This document shows positions 7,920 to 19,271 of a DNA stretch of 64,000 nucleotides, piece after piece; positions within the stretch are counted from its first letter, which is position 1, and every line of letters begins with the position of its first letter. The position numbers and the translations under genes are program-made. The stretch is taken from assembly GCF_009662475.1 (NCBI RefSeq), contig NZ_CP045571.1:1052501-1116500 (forward strand), in the 5' to 3' direction. The notes below the pieces were generated by a model. That model saw nothing but the letters and a program-made list of their open reading frames with translations. It did no database searches and was not told the origin of the DNA. This DNA comes from Acidithiobacillus thiooxidans ATCC 19377. Its GTDB lineage: Bacteria > Pseudomonadota > Gammaproteobacteria > Acidithiobacillales > Acidithiobacillaceae.

Positions 7920-10481
7920 CTACAGCAACTCTTTCAATTGGTATAAAACGGCCAATGCTTCCCTGGGGCTGATATTGTTGGGGTCCATTTGCTCCAGGAG
8001 TTCCAGCGCGGGGTGGGGTGTTGCTGCAAATAGGGGAATTTGCGCCGGTGGATTTTGTGCGGGTGCCGGATTGGGTAAGATGCTTGGTCGTGCAGAGCTC
8101 GAATTTTCAAGTAACTGCAGTCGTACCCTGGCGGTGCTGACTACTTTTTCTGGAATGCCGGCCAGGCTGGCCACGGCCAGGCCGTAACTCTGGGCGGCTG
8201 GCCCTTCTTCGACACGATGCAGAAAAATAACCTGATCGTTCTGGGCGAAGGCATCCAGATGCAGGTTGCTGAGCTTCGGGTTTTCCAGTTCGGTCAGTTC
8301 AAAATAGTGGGTGGCAAAAAGGGTAAATGCCCCGCGTTCGAGCAGGGCTTCGGCGGTGGCCCAGGCAATGGCGAGGCCGTCATAGGTGGCGGTGCCGCGC
8401 CCGATTTCATCGAGAATGACCAGACTCCGGGCGGTGGCCAGATGCAGTATGCGTGCGGTTTCGCTCATTTCCACCATGAAGGTCGAGCGTCCGCCCGCCA
8501 GATCGTCGGCAGCACCAATGCGGGTGAATATCTGGTCGACAGGCCCGATAATGGCTTCGCGAGCGGGCACCCAACTGCCGATATGAGCGAGCAGTACAAT
8601 CAGTGCGCTCTGGCGCATGTAGGTAGATTTACCGCCCATGTTGGGGCCGGTAATCAGATGCATCCGCTGTTGCCCATCAAAATGAAGGTCGTTGGGCACA
8701 AACTGACTACCCATTTGCGCTTCGACGACCGGGTGTCTGCCATCAAGAATGTGCAGGCTGTTTTCCGCCACCAGTTGCGGTGCGGACCAATTCAGCGAGA
8801 TGGCGCGTTCAGCCAGGGTGCTCAGGACATCCAGTTCTGCCACTGCGGTCATGGTGTTCTGCAGGGCTGCAACTTCCGGTATCAGGGCGTCCAGAAGCGT
8901 TGTGAAGAGCAGACGTTCCCGGCTGAGAGCCAGACTTTCGGCAGAAAGCGCCTGATCTTCGATAAGCTTGAGGGCGTCATTGATGTAGCGTTCGGCATTT
9001 TTGGTGGTCTGGCGGCGGCGGTAATCGTCGGGAATAGGTCCCTGATAACTGCGGCTGATTTCAATATAAAAGCCGTGAACCCGATTGTACTGAATTTTGA
9101 GCTGGCTGATGCCGGTGCGCTGGCGTTCTTCCTGCTCCAGATTGCGCAGGACATCCTGAAGGTTGTGACTCAGGGCCTGCAAACGATCCAGTTCAGTGTC
9201 ATAGCCGGTTTGGATATAACCCCCGTCCCTTTGGGTCATGGGGGGCTGATCGACAATGGCGTTTTCCAGCAGCAGGCGGGTTTCTGCGAATAACCCGATG
9301 CGTTCCCGATAATCATGAAGCGGACTTTGTGCGAAGCGCTGCAGGCTTTCGTGCAGGGCGGGCAGGGCCTGGAGGGTGCTGCGCAATTGCGCCAGATCAC
9401 GAGGATTGGCGCTGCGCAAGGCAATACGGGTGAGAATGCGCTCGGCATCGGCGATGCCCTGCAGGGCCTTTTGCAACGGCTCCGGACCCTGGCCGGCTAC
9501 CAGTGCGCTGACATGCTGCTGGCGCTGCAGCAAATCGGGTCCCTGACGCAAAGGACGTAACAACCAGCGCCTCAGCAGCCGGTTACCCATGGGCGTGCGG
9601 GTCTTTTGCAGCAGAGACAGCAGGGTAGGGCCCTGTTCATGCAGACTTTCAACAACTTCCAGCGCACGATAAGCGGTGGCATCCAGATACAGCTCATCTT
9701 CAGCACGCTCAGGCTCCAGGTGCTGGATCTGAGCCAGACTGCCCCGTAGTTGGGATTCGGCATAATGGAGAAGCGCTCCAGCGGCGCGCAGAGCCAGTGG
9801 CCAGTCATTGCAGCCAAAACTGTCCAGGCGCTCGCCAAAATAGCGCTCCAGCACGGCCTGACTGCGACGGGTCTGGAACAGGGTTTTATCCAGCCCCTGG
9901 GCATGCTTGTTGTTCAGGCTGGTTTTAAGGGGCGCATCTTCGGGAAGAATGATTTCAGCTACAGGACGCCGGGCCAGCAGGTCGGTCAAGCCGGTCTGGG
10001 GGATTTCCCTGAGCATCAGTCGCCCTCCGGCTGCATCCAGCCAGGCGAGGCCACAGCTTGGGCCTTCCGGGCAGATGGCCAGCAGCAGGGGCTCCTGGTG
10101 ACTATCCAGCAAGGCCCCATCGACAATGGTACCGGGGGTCAATACCCGGACAATGGCTCTTTCGACAGGTCCTTTGCTGGTGGCGGGGTCACCAATTTGT
10201 TCGCCGATGGCGATTTTTTCACCGAGTGCGACCAGTTTTCCTAAATAACCATCGACGCTATGCACCGGAACCCCGGCCATGGGGATGGGTTCTCCTGCGC
10301 TGTGCCCCCGGCTGGTGAGGGTAATACCCAGCAAGGTCGATGCTTTTTGCGCATCTTCGTAAAACAGTTCGTAAAAATCACCCATGCGGTAAAACAGCAG
10401 CGCATCCGGACATTCAGCTTTCAGTCCGAAATATTGTTGCATCATGGGGGTGTGCTTCGCGCTTGGTTCAGTGGAGCGCAT
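7920..10481 (-). CDS. mutS: DNA mismatch repair protein MutS
   Basis: 853 residues from the ATG at 10481; an in-frame TTG at 10508 would add nine. MutS recognises mismatches and small loops and recruits MutL. The mismatch-contacting Phe-x-Glu region lies near the N terminus ([14 protein letters not shown]). The C-terminal ATPase has Walker [10 protein letters not shown] (about residue 605), the [18 protein letters not shown] block and the [10 protein letters not shown] segment. The dimerisation and beta-clamp region closes the protein. It stands alone, with no adjacent recA or mutL. Full length, no sign of damage. Confidence 0.97.
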   Translation of the reverse strand: MRSTEPSAKHTPMMQQYFGLKAECPDALLFYRMGDFYELFYEDAQKASTLLGITLTSRGHSAGEPIPMAGVPVHSVDGYLGKLVALGEKIAIGEQIGDPATSKGPVERAIVRVLTPGTIVDGALLDSHQEPLLLAICPEGPSCGLAWLDAAGGRLMLREIPQTGLTDLLARRPVAEIILPEDAPLKTSLNNKHAQGLDKTLFQTRRSQAVLERYFGERLDSFGCNDWPLALRAAGALLHYAESQLRGSLAQIQHLEPERAEDELYLDATAYRALEVVESLHEQGPTLLSLLQKTRTPMGNRLLRRWLLRPLRQGPDLLQRQQHVSALVAGQGPEPLQKALQGIADAERILTRIALRSANPRDLAQLRSTLQALPALHESLQRFAQSPLHDYRERIGLFAETRLLLENAIVDQPPMTQRDGGYIQTGYDTELDRLQALSHNLQDVLRNLEQEERQRTGISQLKIQYNRVHGFYIEISRSYQGPIPDDYRRRQTTKNAERYINDALKLIEDQALSAESLALSRERLLFTTLLDALIPEVAALQNTMTAVAELDVLSTLAERAISLNWSAPQLVAENSLHILDGRHPVVEAQMGSQFVPNDLHFDGQQRMHLITGPNMGGKSTYMRQSALIVLLAHIGSWVPAREAIIGPVDQIFTRIGAADDLAGGRSTFMVEMSETARILHLATARSLVILDEIGRGTATYDGLAIAWATAEALLERGAFTLFATHYFELTELENPKLSNLHLDAFAQNDQVIFLHRVEEGPAAQSYGLAVASLAGIPEKVVSTARVRLQLLENSSSARPSILPNPAPAQNPPAQIPLFAATPHPALELLEQMDPNNISPREALAVLYQLKELL

Positions 10482-10602
10482 GGTGAGAGGGTTGCCTGTG
10501 CGAATCAATATTCATATTGCGCGGAGGATAGCGCAGGACAAGTAGTTGCGGCTACGTCCGTCACCCCTTGCAGGTGACGGACGGAAAGTGGTACGAATGA
10601 AT

Positions 10603-11298
10603 TCAGCTTCGGTTGCCGCCGCCAAAAATTTCCAGCAGGGCCATGAACAGGTTGATGATGTCCAGGTACAGGCCGACTACCAGCAGAACGGGCTCCTGAA
10701 TGCCGCCGCGCACCATGCGCTGGGTGTCAAACAGAATCAGACCGCTGAACACCAGTACCAGAACCCCGGCAATAGCCAGTTGCAGGGCTGGCAGATGCAG
10801 CAGGAACATATTCAGCAAAGACACGACAATGGCCAGAATCAGTCCGGTGATGAGGAATCCACCGATGTTACTGAAATCCCGGCGGGTGGTCATGGCGTAA
10901 GCAGACAGGCCGATAAACATGGCTGCCGTGGTGCCCAGCGCTTCGGCAATGACGGTGGCTCCGTTGGGCATCCGCAAATACATTTCAATCGCGGGTCCCA
11001 TCATCATGCCCATGCCGGCGGCAAAGAGGAAAACCAGGGGTATGGCAAAAGGACTGCGGTGAGCGCCGGTATACTGCACGGCAAACAGCAGGGCAAAAGA
11101 GCCAATCATCAGGATGAAGGGATGTTCATAGGCAAACGGAGAGCTCATTCCATAAACCGCAGCAATGGCCGAAACGACCAGAGTCGCAGCCAGCAGCGCG
11201 TAGGTCTTCCCCAGCAATGCGCCAATGGACGTGCCAGTACGGCTTCCCTGGGGGTTCATGCTGTCGGGAAACTGATAGGGGTTCTGATCCTGATTCAT
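10603..11298 (-). CDS. Bax inhibitor-1/YccA family membrane protein
   Basis: 231 residues with about seven hydrophobic segments after a short polar N terminus, matching the BI-1 (UPF0005) family. Diagnostic late sequence LILFDTQRMVRGG (about 186-198) contains the conserved Asp implicated in ion or pH sensing in this family, and the C terminus YLDIINLFMALLEIFG is typical. GGAG stands before the ATG. In bacteria members include YccA (modulates FtsH) and YbhL; the exact role here is unknown. Divergent from the exonuclease gene. Confidence 0.88.
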   Translation of the reverse strand: MNQDQNPYQFPDSMNPQGSRTGTSIGALLGKTYALLAATLVVSAIAAVYGMSSPFAYEHPFILMIGSFALLFAVQYTGAHRSPFAIPLVFLFAAGMGMMMGPAIEMYLRMPNGATVIAEALGTTAAMFIGLSAYAMTTRRDFSNIGGFLITGLILAIVVSLLNMFLLHLPALQLAIAGVLVLVFSGLILFDTQRMVRGGIQEPVLLVVGLYLDIINLFMALLEIFGGGNRS

Positions 11299-11520
11299 TT
11301 ACGGACTCCTTCAAACAAGCAACGTGCTTGGGTATATCTCAAGAATGGGGGTTTCTGTTCGATAAATCAATGGTCCTGCTGAACTTTCAACAAAGCAGAT
11401 CGGGGCTAAGAGTCTGGCAGCGGCGAAAAGTTCCGGTAGTTATCGGCGATTTGTGACTTGCCCATTGCTGAACACATCATTACCCTGCAATTCTTTTCTC
11501 GGATTGATGATGGAGCCAGC

Positions 11521-12183
11521 ATGCGCGCACTGATTTTTGACACGGAAACCACGGGGCGGGTGGAGCCCGATCTGATCGAAGCGGCCTGGCTGGCAGTCAG
11601 TGATCTCAAGACCCTGGAAGTAGAAGAACAGTTTGTGCAGCGTTATCGCCCGGATAAGCCCATTGAGATGGGGGCCATGGCGGTACACCATATTCTTGAA
11701 GAAGAACTGCTGGATTGTCCTTCGGCGCGGACTTTTACTTTGCCGGAAGATACGGGTTATCTGGTAGGGCATAGTATTGATTATGACTGGGGTGTGATCG
11801 GTAAACCCGATGTCAAACGCATTTGCACTTATGCCATGACCCGCAAACTGTGGCCGGAAGTGGATAGTCACTCCCAGTCGGCACTTATGTTTCATTTCAG
11901 CAAGGACCGCAAAAAAACGCGGGATAATCTTAAAAATGCCCACTCCGCCCTGGCCGATGTGAAATTCTGCCGGATTTTGCTCAACAAGGTGATTCTGGCG
12001 GTGCGTCCTTCTTCCTGGGAAGACCTGTGGGAATTTAGTGAGCGTGCCCGTATTCCAGAGACCATGCCTTTTGGTAAGCATAAGGGCGTCAAAATTATTG
12101 ATTTGCCCGATGACTACCGTAAATGGGCACTGAATAATCTTACCGATATGGACTTTTATTTACGCAAGGCACTGGAAAGTTGA
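11521..12183 (+). CDS. ExoX-like 3'-5' exonuclease with C-terminal DUF3820
   Basis: 220 residues from the ATG at 11521 (GGAG eight bases upstream); a longer frame begins at 11458. The DEDDh exonuclease motifs are clear: FDTETTG (Asp7, Glu9), LVGHSIDYDW and HSALADV. The C terminus carries PFGKHKGVKIIDLPDDYRKWAL, the DUF3820 motif often fused to ExoX-type nucleases. Probably degrades single-stranded or nicked DNA 3' to 5' in repair. The last 28 bases overlap the convergent aldolase gene. Confidence 0.82.
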   Translation: MRALIFDTETTGRVEPDLIEAAWLAVSDLKTLEVEEQFVQRYRPDKPIEMGAMAVHHILEEELLDCPSARTFTLPEDTGYLVGHSIDYDWGVIGKPDVKRICTYAMTRKLWPEVDSHSQSALMFHFSKDRKKTRDNLKNAHSALADVKFCRILLNKVILAVRPSSWEDLWEFSERARIPETMPFGKHKGVKIIDLPDDYRKWALNNLTDMDFYLRKALES

Positions 12184-12797
12184 GCACGCAGTACTGCCTC
12201 CAGTAGTAGTGCTCCGCACTGGGCGGCACTATTGCCAGCGGCGATGATGCCGTCTTCATGCCCCGCCATTTGCAGTAACACCGGCAGATGCGCATTGCGG
12301 ATAATACTGCTGATGGCCTCGGCCATGGCGGGGGTCCCATACTCCGCATCCAGAGGGGTGGCCGCCATGCCCAGTTGGGCTGCAGCCTGCCAGAGTACCG
12401 GGCTGTGCACATGAAATACCCAATGAATGTCAGAGCGGGCGGCGTAACAGGCCGCATGGCTCAGGGCTTCGGAAGAGGGCGGCTGCGGCCCCCTGGCGCG
12501 GATTTCATTGCGCTGGATATCCCAGCCTGTCACAGTGCAGAAATTATGCGCGCTCAAGGTCGGGAGCCCTCCGGTTTGGGTGGCGCTGACCAGAAAGCCC
12601 TGCGGGCTGCGGCAACTCACATTACCAAAACCGATGCCGCCATAGCGCTGTGGATCCGCACCGATCAGCTGGCGGGTAAAAAAAACATCACGCCAGTCCT
12701 GTAAGGTAGTAATTTCGCGCTGATCAGGAGCTGCGGCTGGCGTCCAGTGCAACAGGAATTTGGTGACGCCTTCTTCGGATGTGTTGGCAGTGTTCAT
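12156..12797 (-). CDS. Class II aldolase/adducin family protein
   Basis: 213 residues from ATG 12797. Family signs: N-terminal SCRSPQGFLVSATQTGG, the metal-binding His pair in HWVFHVHSPVLW, and a later VLLQMAGHEDGIIAAG with the third His. Class II aldolases of this size use a divalent metal and act on phosphorylated sugars or similar substrates, but the group also includes dehydratases such as MtnB. The substrate cannot be read from sequence. Six bases separate it from the upstream Smr gene, suggesting one operon down from the dehydrogenase. Confidence 0.75.
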   Translation of the reverse strand: MNTANTSEEGVTKFLLHWTPAAAPDQREITTLQDWRDVFFTRQLIGADPQRYGGIGFGNVSCRSPQGFLVSATQTGGLPTLSAHNFCTVTGWDIQRNEIRARGPQPPSSEALSHAACYAARSDIHWVFHVHSPVLWQAAAQLGMAATPLDAEYGTPAMAEAISSIIRNAHLPVLLQMAGHEDGIIAAGNSAAQCGALLLEAVLRAQLSSALRK

Positions 12798-12802
12798 GAG
12801 TT

Positions 12803-13210
12803 TTAGCGCCGGACAAATATTTTCTGGAGGATTCGGTACCAGCCGGGGAGGGTGACCGGGCCGGATTGGGCTGCATGGAATCTGGCCACTGTTTTGCCGG
12901 GACTGGTCGGGTGCTCGGGCAGGGCTACATCCGGCGGGTAAATATCTACCAGGGTGGCTCCCCAACTGCTGCGGTCATTGGCCAGACGAAAGTTTTTGAC
13001 CATGGGTTCCCGGCGCAGCAAGGCATGTACGGTTTCACGGAGCACGCCTTTACCTTTGCCGTGGATGATGCGGATTTCAGTAATGCCGGCAGCGCGGCAA
13101 CTGCGTAAATATTCCCGAACCAGATCAGGTACTTCCTTGGGACGGAAGGCATGGAGATCAAGAACGCCATCTATTGCGCTTTTGAAAACCGGATCCGGCC
13201 CTTGCGTCAA
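12803..13210 (-). CDS. Smr-domain protein
   Basis: 135 residues. The Smr (small MutS-related) domain is seen in LDLHAF (about 17-22), the [17 protein letters not shown] block and the following [18 protein letters not shown] strand. Stand-alone Smr proteins are nucleic-acid nicking enzymes or RNA-binding factors. Its ATG overlaps the stop of the giant dehydrogenase gene by four bases. The C-terminal 45 residues (PEHPTSPGK onward) are outside the domain and look variable. Confidence 0.82.
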   Translation of the reverse strand: MTQGPDPVFKSAIDGVLDLHAFRPKEVPDLVREYLRSCRAAGITEIRIIHGKGKGVLRETVHALLRREPMVKNFRLANDRSSWGATLVDIYPPDVALPEHPTSPGKTVARFHAAQSGPVTLPGWYRILQKIFVRR

Positions 13211-16200
13211 AGCAGAACCCTCTCAATGCCTCCCTGTCGGGTGGCGTCAATAAAGCCCTGTTGCCACTGGCTGCCGAGAATTTTACGGGCCAGCTCCACG
13301 ACAATGTAGTCGGTATCCAGACCGGTATCTTCCCGGTAGCGTTCCAGACCCTGCTGACAAGCCGGGCAACTGGTCAGAAGACGGACATTGTTGTCTACGG
13401 CTTTGTCACTGCCGGTGAGCTGGAAAACGCCTTCTTTGAGCACTTCTTCCTTGCGGAAGCGTAACTGAGTGGCAATGTCGGGACGACTGCTGGCCAGCGT
13501 TCCGGCTTCGCCACAGCAGCGGGCCGATTCCAGCACTTCCTGACCCAGCAGGCGACTGGCAACTGCCTGGGGTTTGTGGGTTTTCATGGGGCTATGGCAG
13601 GGGTCGTGATACAAATATTGCACGCCCGCGACGCCTTCCAGAGCAATCCCTTTTTCCATCAGATATTCATGAATATCCAGCAGACGGCAACCGGGGAATA
13701 TTTGCTGGAATTGATATTGCAGCAACTGATCCATGCAAGTGCCACAGGAGAGGATGACCGTTTTTATATCCAGATAGTTGAGGGTGTTGGCGACCCGGTG
13801 AAAAAGCACCTGATTACGCACGGAAATTTCCTGCCCTTTGTCTTCCTGTCCGCCCGCTGTCTGGGGATAACCGCAGCAGAGATAACCGGGTGGCAGGACA
13901 GTTTGCGCACCGACATGATGGAGCATGGCGAGTGTCGCCAGACCAATGTCGCTGAACAGCCGTTCGCTGCCGCATCCCGGAAAATAAAACACGGCGTCAC
14001 TGTCGTCCGTGACTTTGGCGCTATCACGAATAATGGGCACGGTTTTGTCATCGACAATGGCCAGTAACTGGCGCATGGTCTGGGCACCCATTTTGGTGGG
14101 TAGGGGTTTGCGTAAAAAATGAATGACTTCCGTACGCATGCTGGCCTTGCCGGTAGTCGCCGGCGGCGGGCCCTTGGGCAGCAAGGGCTTGACGATGTCA
14201 TGGGCCAGTGCCTGGGCCTTGAACATGGTCTGCAGAACCCCCTGACGCATGAAGTGTACCTTGCCGGGTTCCGTGGCATTCAGGTAGTTCATGGCCAGGC
14301 GGGTCCCCATGTTGAAGGACTTTTCACCACGCGCCCGGAGAATGTTGCGCATATGAATGGAAACCTTGCCGAAATCAATATCCACCGGACAGGGCGTCAA
14401 GCATTTGTGACAGGTAGTACAGTGATCGGCGACATCATTCATCGCTTCAAAATGCTGCCGCGAAACACCGCGCCGGGTTTGTTCCTCGTACAAAAAGGCC
14501 TCAATGAGCAAGCCGGTAGCCAGAATTTTGTTGCGCGGCGAATAGAGCAGATTGGCCCGGGGAATGTGGGTCATGCAAACCGGTTTGCACTTGCCACAAC
14601 GCAGGCAATCCTTGATTTCGCGGTTGAGTTCGCCCAGTTCGCTGGCTTCGAGGAGCAGGGCTTCCTGCTCCACCAGTTGCAGGGAGGGGGTGTAGGCGTT
14701 GTCCAGACCTGAGCCTGCCAGCAGCTTGCCCGGATTGAAGACATTACCGGGGTCCACTTCGGCCTTGTAGCGGGCGAAGGCGGCTATTTTTTCCGGTTCC
14801 AGCCAGCGCATTTTAGTAATGCCAATGCCGTGTTCGCCGGAAATGACACCGCCCAGTTCCAGGGCGATGGCCATGATCCGGTCCACTACGCCGTCGGCCT
14901 CATGGAGCATGCGGTGATTACTGGATAAAACCGGAATGTTGGTGTGGATATTGCCATCACCCGCATGCATGTGCAGCGCGACGAACAAGCGGGCGCGTTT
15001 GTGCTCTGCGTGAATTTCCCGGATCCGTTCGCGCAGGGCATTAAAGGCATCTCCCGCAAATAGCGCCTCCAGTGGCCTTCCTACCCGCTCCCGATAGCTG
15101 ACCCGCAAAGCCCCGCGCAGGAGCAGGTCAATGAGGGTTTCTTCCGGCTGCAGCGCCGCAGCCGCCGGAGCGTCCAGCAGTTCGGGATGCAAGGCTGCGT
15201 CGTCATCGAGCAGCCTGAGCAGGGATTCCCAACGTTGTCGGGTATCCTCAATCAGGGCGAGGGCCGCCGCTCTTTTGGCGGCAACAATGGCCTGATCTTC
15301 GCTGGAATCTTCGTAATCTTTGGCTTTGCGGATTTCGGCCATGTCGCCGTTGAAATAGGCTTCCAACGCCGCGAGGCTGCGCAATTTGCTGCTGATGGAC
15401 TGTTCAATATTGATGCGTTCCACAGCGCGCGTATACGCACCCAGTTGTTCCAGAGGAATCACCACGTCTTCATTGATTTTGAAGGCGTTGGTATGGGCGG
15501 ATATGGCGGCAGTGCGGCTGCGGTCGGCCCAGAAGCGCCGTCGCGATTCGGGCGTGGTGGCTACGAAGCCTTCGCCGCCCCGGGCATTGGCAATGCGCAC
15601 GACTGCGGCCGCCGTGGCTCCGGCCGCATCAGGATCATCGCTGGCAATATCGGCCAGCAGGAGCATTTTCGGGCGCTCGTGGCGGGGAGCCTTGTTACTG
15701 TATTTGATGGCTTTCAGATAGCGGTCGTCGAGATGCTCCAGTCCGGTCAGCAGAACATTGTTCTGGCTTTCCACGAAGGATTTCACTTCGACGATAGCAG
15801 GCACTGCGGTATTCAGATCGCTCCCGTAAAATTCCAGGCAAACCGTGCGGATATGGGCGGGCATGCGATGCAGTAGAAAACGTCCGGAGGTGATGATGCC
15901 ATCGCAGCCTTCTTTCTGGATGCCCGGTAGTCCGCCGAGGAATTTGTCGGTCACATCCTTGCCCAGTCCCGGCTTGCGGAAGCTGGCGCCCGGCAGGGTG
16001 AGTTTTTCTGGCTCACCCAATGGCGATTTGCCATCGGCAGCAAAGCGTTTGAGCAGGAAATCCACCTGCGGCTGATCATGAATTTTGCCGAGGTTATGGT
16101 TCAGACGTTCCACTTCCAGCCAGTTACCGTCGGGGGTGACCATGCGCCAGGAGATTAAATTATCCAGGGCTGTACCCCAGAGTACCGCTTTTTTGCCGCC

Positions 16201-17040
16201 GGCATTCATGGCGATATTGCCGCCGATGGTGGAAGCATCCATGGAGGTGGGATCTACCGCGAACACCAGACCAGCGGCATCGGCAGCATCGGCGACCACT
16301 TTGGTGACAACGCCGGCACCCGCGACCATGCTGGGTACTGCGGAGTTCAGTCCCGTCGGCGTAATCATTTCAATAGCCGAGGTCTGCTCCAGTTTTTCGG
16401 TGTTGATGACGGCAGTGTGTCGCCGGAGCGGGATGGCGCCGCCGGTATAGCCGGTGCCGCCGCCGCGCGGAATGATGGCGAGACCCAGTTCGCGGCAGGC
16501 GGCTACCATGCGTTGCACTTCGGATTCATCGGCGGGATAGAGCACTACAAAAGGAATTTCCACCCGCCAGTCGGAAGCATCGGTGATATGGGCTATACGC
16601 GCATAGGCGCTGAAATCGACATTGTCCCGTGCCGTAATTTTCAGGAGACGTTTTTCCGATTTTTTGCGCAGTTGCAGATCTTCATCAAACTGCCGGGTGA
16701 AGGTTCGTACGGCTTCCCGGGTGTTATCCAATAGTCGTAATACCAGCGCATTGCCCTCGGCTCGCGCGCTGATGTCGTTGAGCCGATGGTCCAGCGCATT
16801 CCACAGGGCTTCGCGCCTGTGCTTATCACGGGCGAGGTCATCCTGAATATAAGGATTCCGCTCCACCACCCAGAGATCACCCAATACCTCAAAAAGCATG
16901 CGCGCTGAACGCCCGGTGACGCGTTGTTCGCGCAGGTCTTCGAGAATACGCCAGGCTTCCTGGCCAATCAGGCGCGAGACAATTTCGCCATCGGAAAAAG
17001 AGGTGTAATTGTAGGGGATTTCGCGGAGACGTGAGTTCAT
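13207..17040 (-). CDS. Giant FAD-linked oxidase / Fe-S (CCG-domain) dehydrogenase
   Basis: 1277 residues. Domain order: a DUF3683-like N terminus (about 1-140), an FAD-binding type-4 domain with [15 protein letters not shown] (about 190-205), an FAD-linked oxidase C-terminal domain ending with [13 protein letters not shown], two 4Fe-4S clusters ([11 protein letters not shown] and [14 protein letters not shown], about 815-900) and two CCG modules (GYLCCGYPQ and ARCCGEAG, with SCGTC and SCPAC). It thus fuses in one chain the functions of GlcD and the Fe-S subunit of glycolate or D-lactate dehydrogenases, and should feed electrons from a 2-hydroxy acid to the quinone pool. The substrate is not known. 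Overlaps panC by four bases. Confidence 0.85.
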   Translation of the reverse strand: MNSRLREIPYNYTSFSDGEIVSRLIGQEAWRILEDLREQRVTGRSARMLFEVLGDLWVVERNPYIQDDLARDKHRREALWNALDHRLNDISARAEGNALVLRLLDNTREAVRTFTRQFDEDLQLRKKSEKRLLKITARDNVDFSAYARIAHITDASDWRVEIPFVVLYPADESEVQRMVAACRELGLAIIPRGGGTGYTGGAIPLRRHTAVINTEKLEQTSAIEMITPTGLNSAVPSMVAGAGVVTKVVADAADAAGLVFAVDPTSMDASTIGGNIAMNAGGKKAVLWGTALDNLISWRMVTPDGNWLEVERLNHNLGKIHDQPQVDFLLKRFAADGKSPLGEPEKLTLPGASFRKPGLGKDVTDKFLGGLPGIQKEGCDGIITSGRFLLHRMPAHIRTVCLEFYGSDLNTAVPAIVEVKSFVESQNNVLLTGLEHLDDRYLKAIKYSNKAPRHERPKMLLLADIASDDPDAAGATAAAVVRIANARGGEGFVATTPESRRRFWADRSRTAAISAHTNAFKINEDVVIPLEQLGAYTRAVERINIEQSISSKLRSLAALEAYFNGDMAEIRKAKDYEDSSEDQAIVAAKRAAALALIEDTRQRWESLLRLLDDDAALHPELLDAPAAAALQPEETLIDLLLRGALRVSYRERVGRPLEALFAGDAFNALRERIREIHAEHKRARLFVALHMHAGDGNIHTNIPVLSSNHRMLHEADGVVDRIMAIALELGGVISGEHGIGITKMRWLEPEKIAAFARYKAEVDPGNVFNPGKLLAGSGLDNAYTPSLQLVEQEALLLEASELGELNREIKDCLRCGKCKPVCMTHIPRANLLYSPRNKILATGLLIEAFLYEEQTRRGVSRQHFEAMNDVADHCTTCHKCLTPCPVDIDFGKVSIHMRNILRARGEKSFNMGTRLAMNYLNATEPGKVHFMRQGVLQTMFKAQALAHDIVKPLLPKGPPPATTGKASMRTEVIHFLRKPLPTKMGAQTMRQLLAIVDDKTVPIIRDSAKVTDDSDAVFYFPGCGSERLFSDIGLATLAMLHHVGAQTVLPPGYLCCGYPQTAGGQEDKGQEISVRNQVLFHRVANTLNYLDIKTVILSCGTCMDQLLQYQFQQIFPGCRLLDIHEYLMEKGIALEGVAGVQYLYHDPCHSPMKTHKPQAVASRLLGQEVLESARCCGEAGTLASSRPDIATQLRFRKEEVLKEGVFQLTGSDKAVDNNVRLLTSCPACQQGLERYREDTGLDTDYIVVELARKILGSQWQQGFIDATRQGGIERVLL

Positions 17041-17876
17041 AAGGGAATCATAACATTGTCAATGAGCCGGGTCTGCCCCAGATGCGCGGCCGTAAACCAA
17101 CGCGCACCGGGCCGGGCGACATTCACGGCCTGTAGCGTGTCGCTATCCCGTAATTCGAGATAATCCACGACAAATCCGACCTGTTCGAGACTGTCTCGAC
17201 CGGCTTGGGCCAACTCTGCGATAGATGCCTGAGGGGTGCTGCGCTGAACCAGATCGAACAGTGTAGCAGCCAACAGAGGGGCCATTTGCCGCTCGCTAGG
17301 GCTGAGCCGTGCATTGCGTGAGCTGTAGGCCAACCCGTCCGCTTCTCTTTGAACAGGGCCGGGAAGAATCTGTGTGGTCATGTTCATGTCGGCCACCATT
17401 TGCTGAACAATCCGCAGCTGCTGATAGTCTTTTTCGCCAAGAATCAGAATTTCGGGCTGAACCATTTGCAGGAGTTTGTTGACTACAGTGCAGACCCCGG
17501 CAAAATGTCCCGGACGACTGGCCCCACAAAGGACTTTGGTCAGGCTGTGGGGCGGGATGATGATGGAAAGATCCTTTCTGCCATGCGGATACATCAATGC
17601 ATCGTCCGGGGTGAAAACTGTGGAGCATCCCGCTGCGTGGAGTTGCTGTAAATCCTTGTCGAGACTGCGGGGATACTGTGCGAAATCTTCATTTGGCCCG
17701 AACTGCAGCGGGTTGACGTAAATACTGACCAGCACCTGTTCGGCGCGGGCGGCAGCCAGACGGACCAGAGCCATATGCCCTTCGTGCAGGTTTCCCATGG
17801 TGGGGACAAACGCGAGGGTGCCGCGCAGGCTTTGGCGCCACTGACGCAGGCTGGCAATATCCTTGAATACCGGCAT
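17037..17876 (-). CDS. panC: Pantothenate synthetase
   Basis: 279 residues from ATG 17876, starting [13 protein letters not shown]; a longer frame to 18017 would overlap panB and lacks family sequence. The enzyme joins pantoate and beta-alanine using [19 protein letters not shown] carries the class I synthetase-like HxGH motif, followed by [15 protein letters not shown] and LGEKDYQQL and the KMSKS-like region SSRNARLS. Follows panB by one base, in the typical panB-panC pair. Confidence 0.96.
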   Translation of the reverse strand: MPVFKDIASLRQWRQSLRGTLAFVPTMGNLHEGHMALVRLAAARAEQVLVSIYVNPLQFGPNEDFAQYPRSLDKDLQQLHAAGCSTVFTPDDALMYPHGRKDLSIIIPPHSLTKVLCGASRPGHFAGVCTVVNKLLQMVQPEILILGEKDYQQLRIVQQMVADMNMTTQILPGPVQREADGLAYSSRNARLSPSERQMAPLLAATLFDLVQRSTPQASIAELAQAGRDSLEQVGFVVDYLELRDSDTLQAVNVARPGARWFTAAHLGQTRLIDNVMIPL

Positions 17877-17877
17877 G

Positions 17878-18663
17878 TCAGTGTGGGCGTCGGGGCGGAA
17901 AATTGCCGCTGACCACGTCCTGAACATATTGGACAAAGGCTTTCTGCTGCAGGTTTCCGGCTTCCAGATAGCGGCGTGCGAAGGGTGGGCTTTCTGCCTC
18001 CAAACCCAATACATCATGGGCTACCAGCACCTGAGCGTCGGTGTCAGGCCCCGCACCAATGCCAATGGTGACGGCATCAATGGCTCTGCTGATTCTGGCA
18101 GCGACTTGATCAGGGACGGCTTCCATAACCACAAAGCGCGCCCCGGCTGTGCTGAGTGCTGCGGCTTCATGATGCAGACGCTGAGCCTCGGCATCGGTGT
18201 TTCCCTGGCGCTGGAAACTGCCCCACTGGCGAACGCGCTGTGGTGTCAGGCCAATATGCGCACAAATATTGATGCCGCGTTCTGTGCAGAAAGCTACCGT
18301 CGCTGCCATTTCCGCACCGCCTTCCAGTTTGATGACATCGGCCCCGGCACGCAGTAATTCACCCGCCGACTCCCAGGCCTGTTCCGGGCTTTTCTCATAA
18401 GTACCAAAGGGAAGATCAGCAAATACCAGGCATCCGCCAGCGCCACGGCGCACCATGCGGGTGTGGTAGCACATCTGCTCCAGCGTGACGTTGAGCGTGT
18501 CATGATCCCCACAGACGACCATCCCCAGAGAGTCTCCGACCAGAACACCGTGCATACCCGCTGCCGCTGCAAAGCGCGCCGTGGGGTAATCGTAGGCGGT
18601 TACCAGCGCCCGTTTGACGCCCTGTTGTTTGTCTTTAACCCAGCGGGAAATTTTCTTGTGCAT
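17878..18663 (-). CDS. panB: Ketopantoate hydroxymethyltransferase
   Basis: 261 residues from ATG 18663, which has GGAG six bases upstream; an in-frame start at 18675 would add four residues. It transfers a hydroxymethyl group from methylene-THF to 2-ketoisovalerate, the first step to pantothenate. Family sequence: [27 protein letters not shown] (metal-binding Asp), KLEGG, HIGLTPQ and [15 protein letters not shown]. Starts the panB-panC block and lies eight bases downstream of the deoxynucleoside kinase gene. Confidence 0.96.
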   Translation of the reverse strand: MHKKISRWVKDKQQGVKRALVTAYDYPTARFAAAAGMHGVLVGDSLGMVVCGDHDTLNVTLEQMCYHTRMVRRGAGGCLVFADLPFGTYEKSPEQAWESAGELLRAGADVIKLEGGAEMAATVAFCTERGINICAHIGLTPQRVRQWGSFQRQGNTDAEAQRLHHEAAALSTAGARFVVMEAVPDQVAARISRAIDAVTIGIGAGPDTDAQVLVAHDVLGLEAESPPFARRYLEAGNLQQKAFVQYVQDVVSGNFPPRRPH

Positions 18664-18671
18664 TGTGCTCC

Positions 18672-19271
18672 TCAAATGTCTTGCAGGTGATACTTGACCA
18701 TTTTGATCAAGTTCTCATTGTGCCGCTCTTCATGGACAAAATCCAGTTCTGCGGTATTGATTTCCAGGCACGGCGCGGTGTAGTTGCTGCGCCAGTGCCG
18801 ATAAGCCTGTTGGACTTTGGCCAGATAATCCGCATTCAGATTTTGTTCATAGGCTCTGGCCCGGGACAGGATACGCTCTTTGAGTGTGGCGAGGGGGGCA
18901 TCCAGAAAAATCAGCAAAGCGGCGGGCGTGGCTTGATAATGCAGTTGCATTTTGATTTGCTGAAATAATTGGAATTCAGCCGCATTGAGTGTCAGGGGCG
19001 TAAATATTTCGTCTTTGCGGGCGCTGTAGTCACTGATGATGTAGGCATTGGTCAGCGCCGCTGTTTGCCACTGCGCCTGACGCTGAAGTAAAAACTGCAG
19101 TTCAGTGGCCAGTTCGCCACCGGGTTGCCGATAAAATCCGGGCAGGAAGGGGTTTTCTTCAGGCTTTTCAAGAATTATTTCACCTTGAAAATGATCTGCG
19201 AGAAGACGGGCCAAGCTCGTTTTACCGGCCCCTATGGGTCCCTCAATGCTGATGATGCGCGGATGATTCAC
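18672..19271 (-). CDS. Deoxynucleoside kinase (dGK/dCK family)
   Basis: 199 residues. Walker A GPIGAGKTS at 11-19; the EKPEENPF segment and DYSARKDEIF, with LIFLDAPLATLKERILSRAR as the arginine-rich lid, match the deoxyadenosine/deoxyguanosine/deoxycytidine kinase family. It phosphorylates salvaged deoxynucleosides; the base preference cannot be read. Its ATG overlaps the folK stop by four bases. The folK - kinase - panB order is a frequent arrangement in proteobacteria. Confidence 0.85.
   Translation of the reverse strand: MNHPRIISIEGPIGAGKTSLARLLADHFQGEIILEKPEENPFLPGFYRQPGGELATELQFLLQRQAQWQTAALTNAYIISDYSARKDEIFTPLTLNAAEFQLFQQIKMQLHYQATPAALLIFLDAPLATLKERILSRARAYEQNLNADYLAKVQQAYRHWRSNYTAPCLEINTAELDFVHEERHNENLIKMVKYHLQDI

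Noticed and set aside
8217-9293. Long open frame (358 codons) on the plus strand inside mutS
   Set aside because: It is antisense to a clearly conserved part of mutS, has no recognisable domain and no ribosome site; such frames are common opposite GC-rich genes.
10546-11382. 278-codon plus-strand frame opposite the Bax-inhibitor family gene
   Set aside because: Sequence is Gln/His/Gly-rich with no family features, and the opposite strand encodes a full conserved membrane protein.
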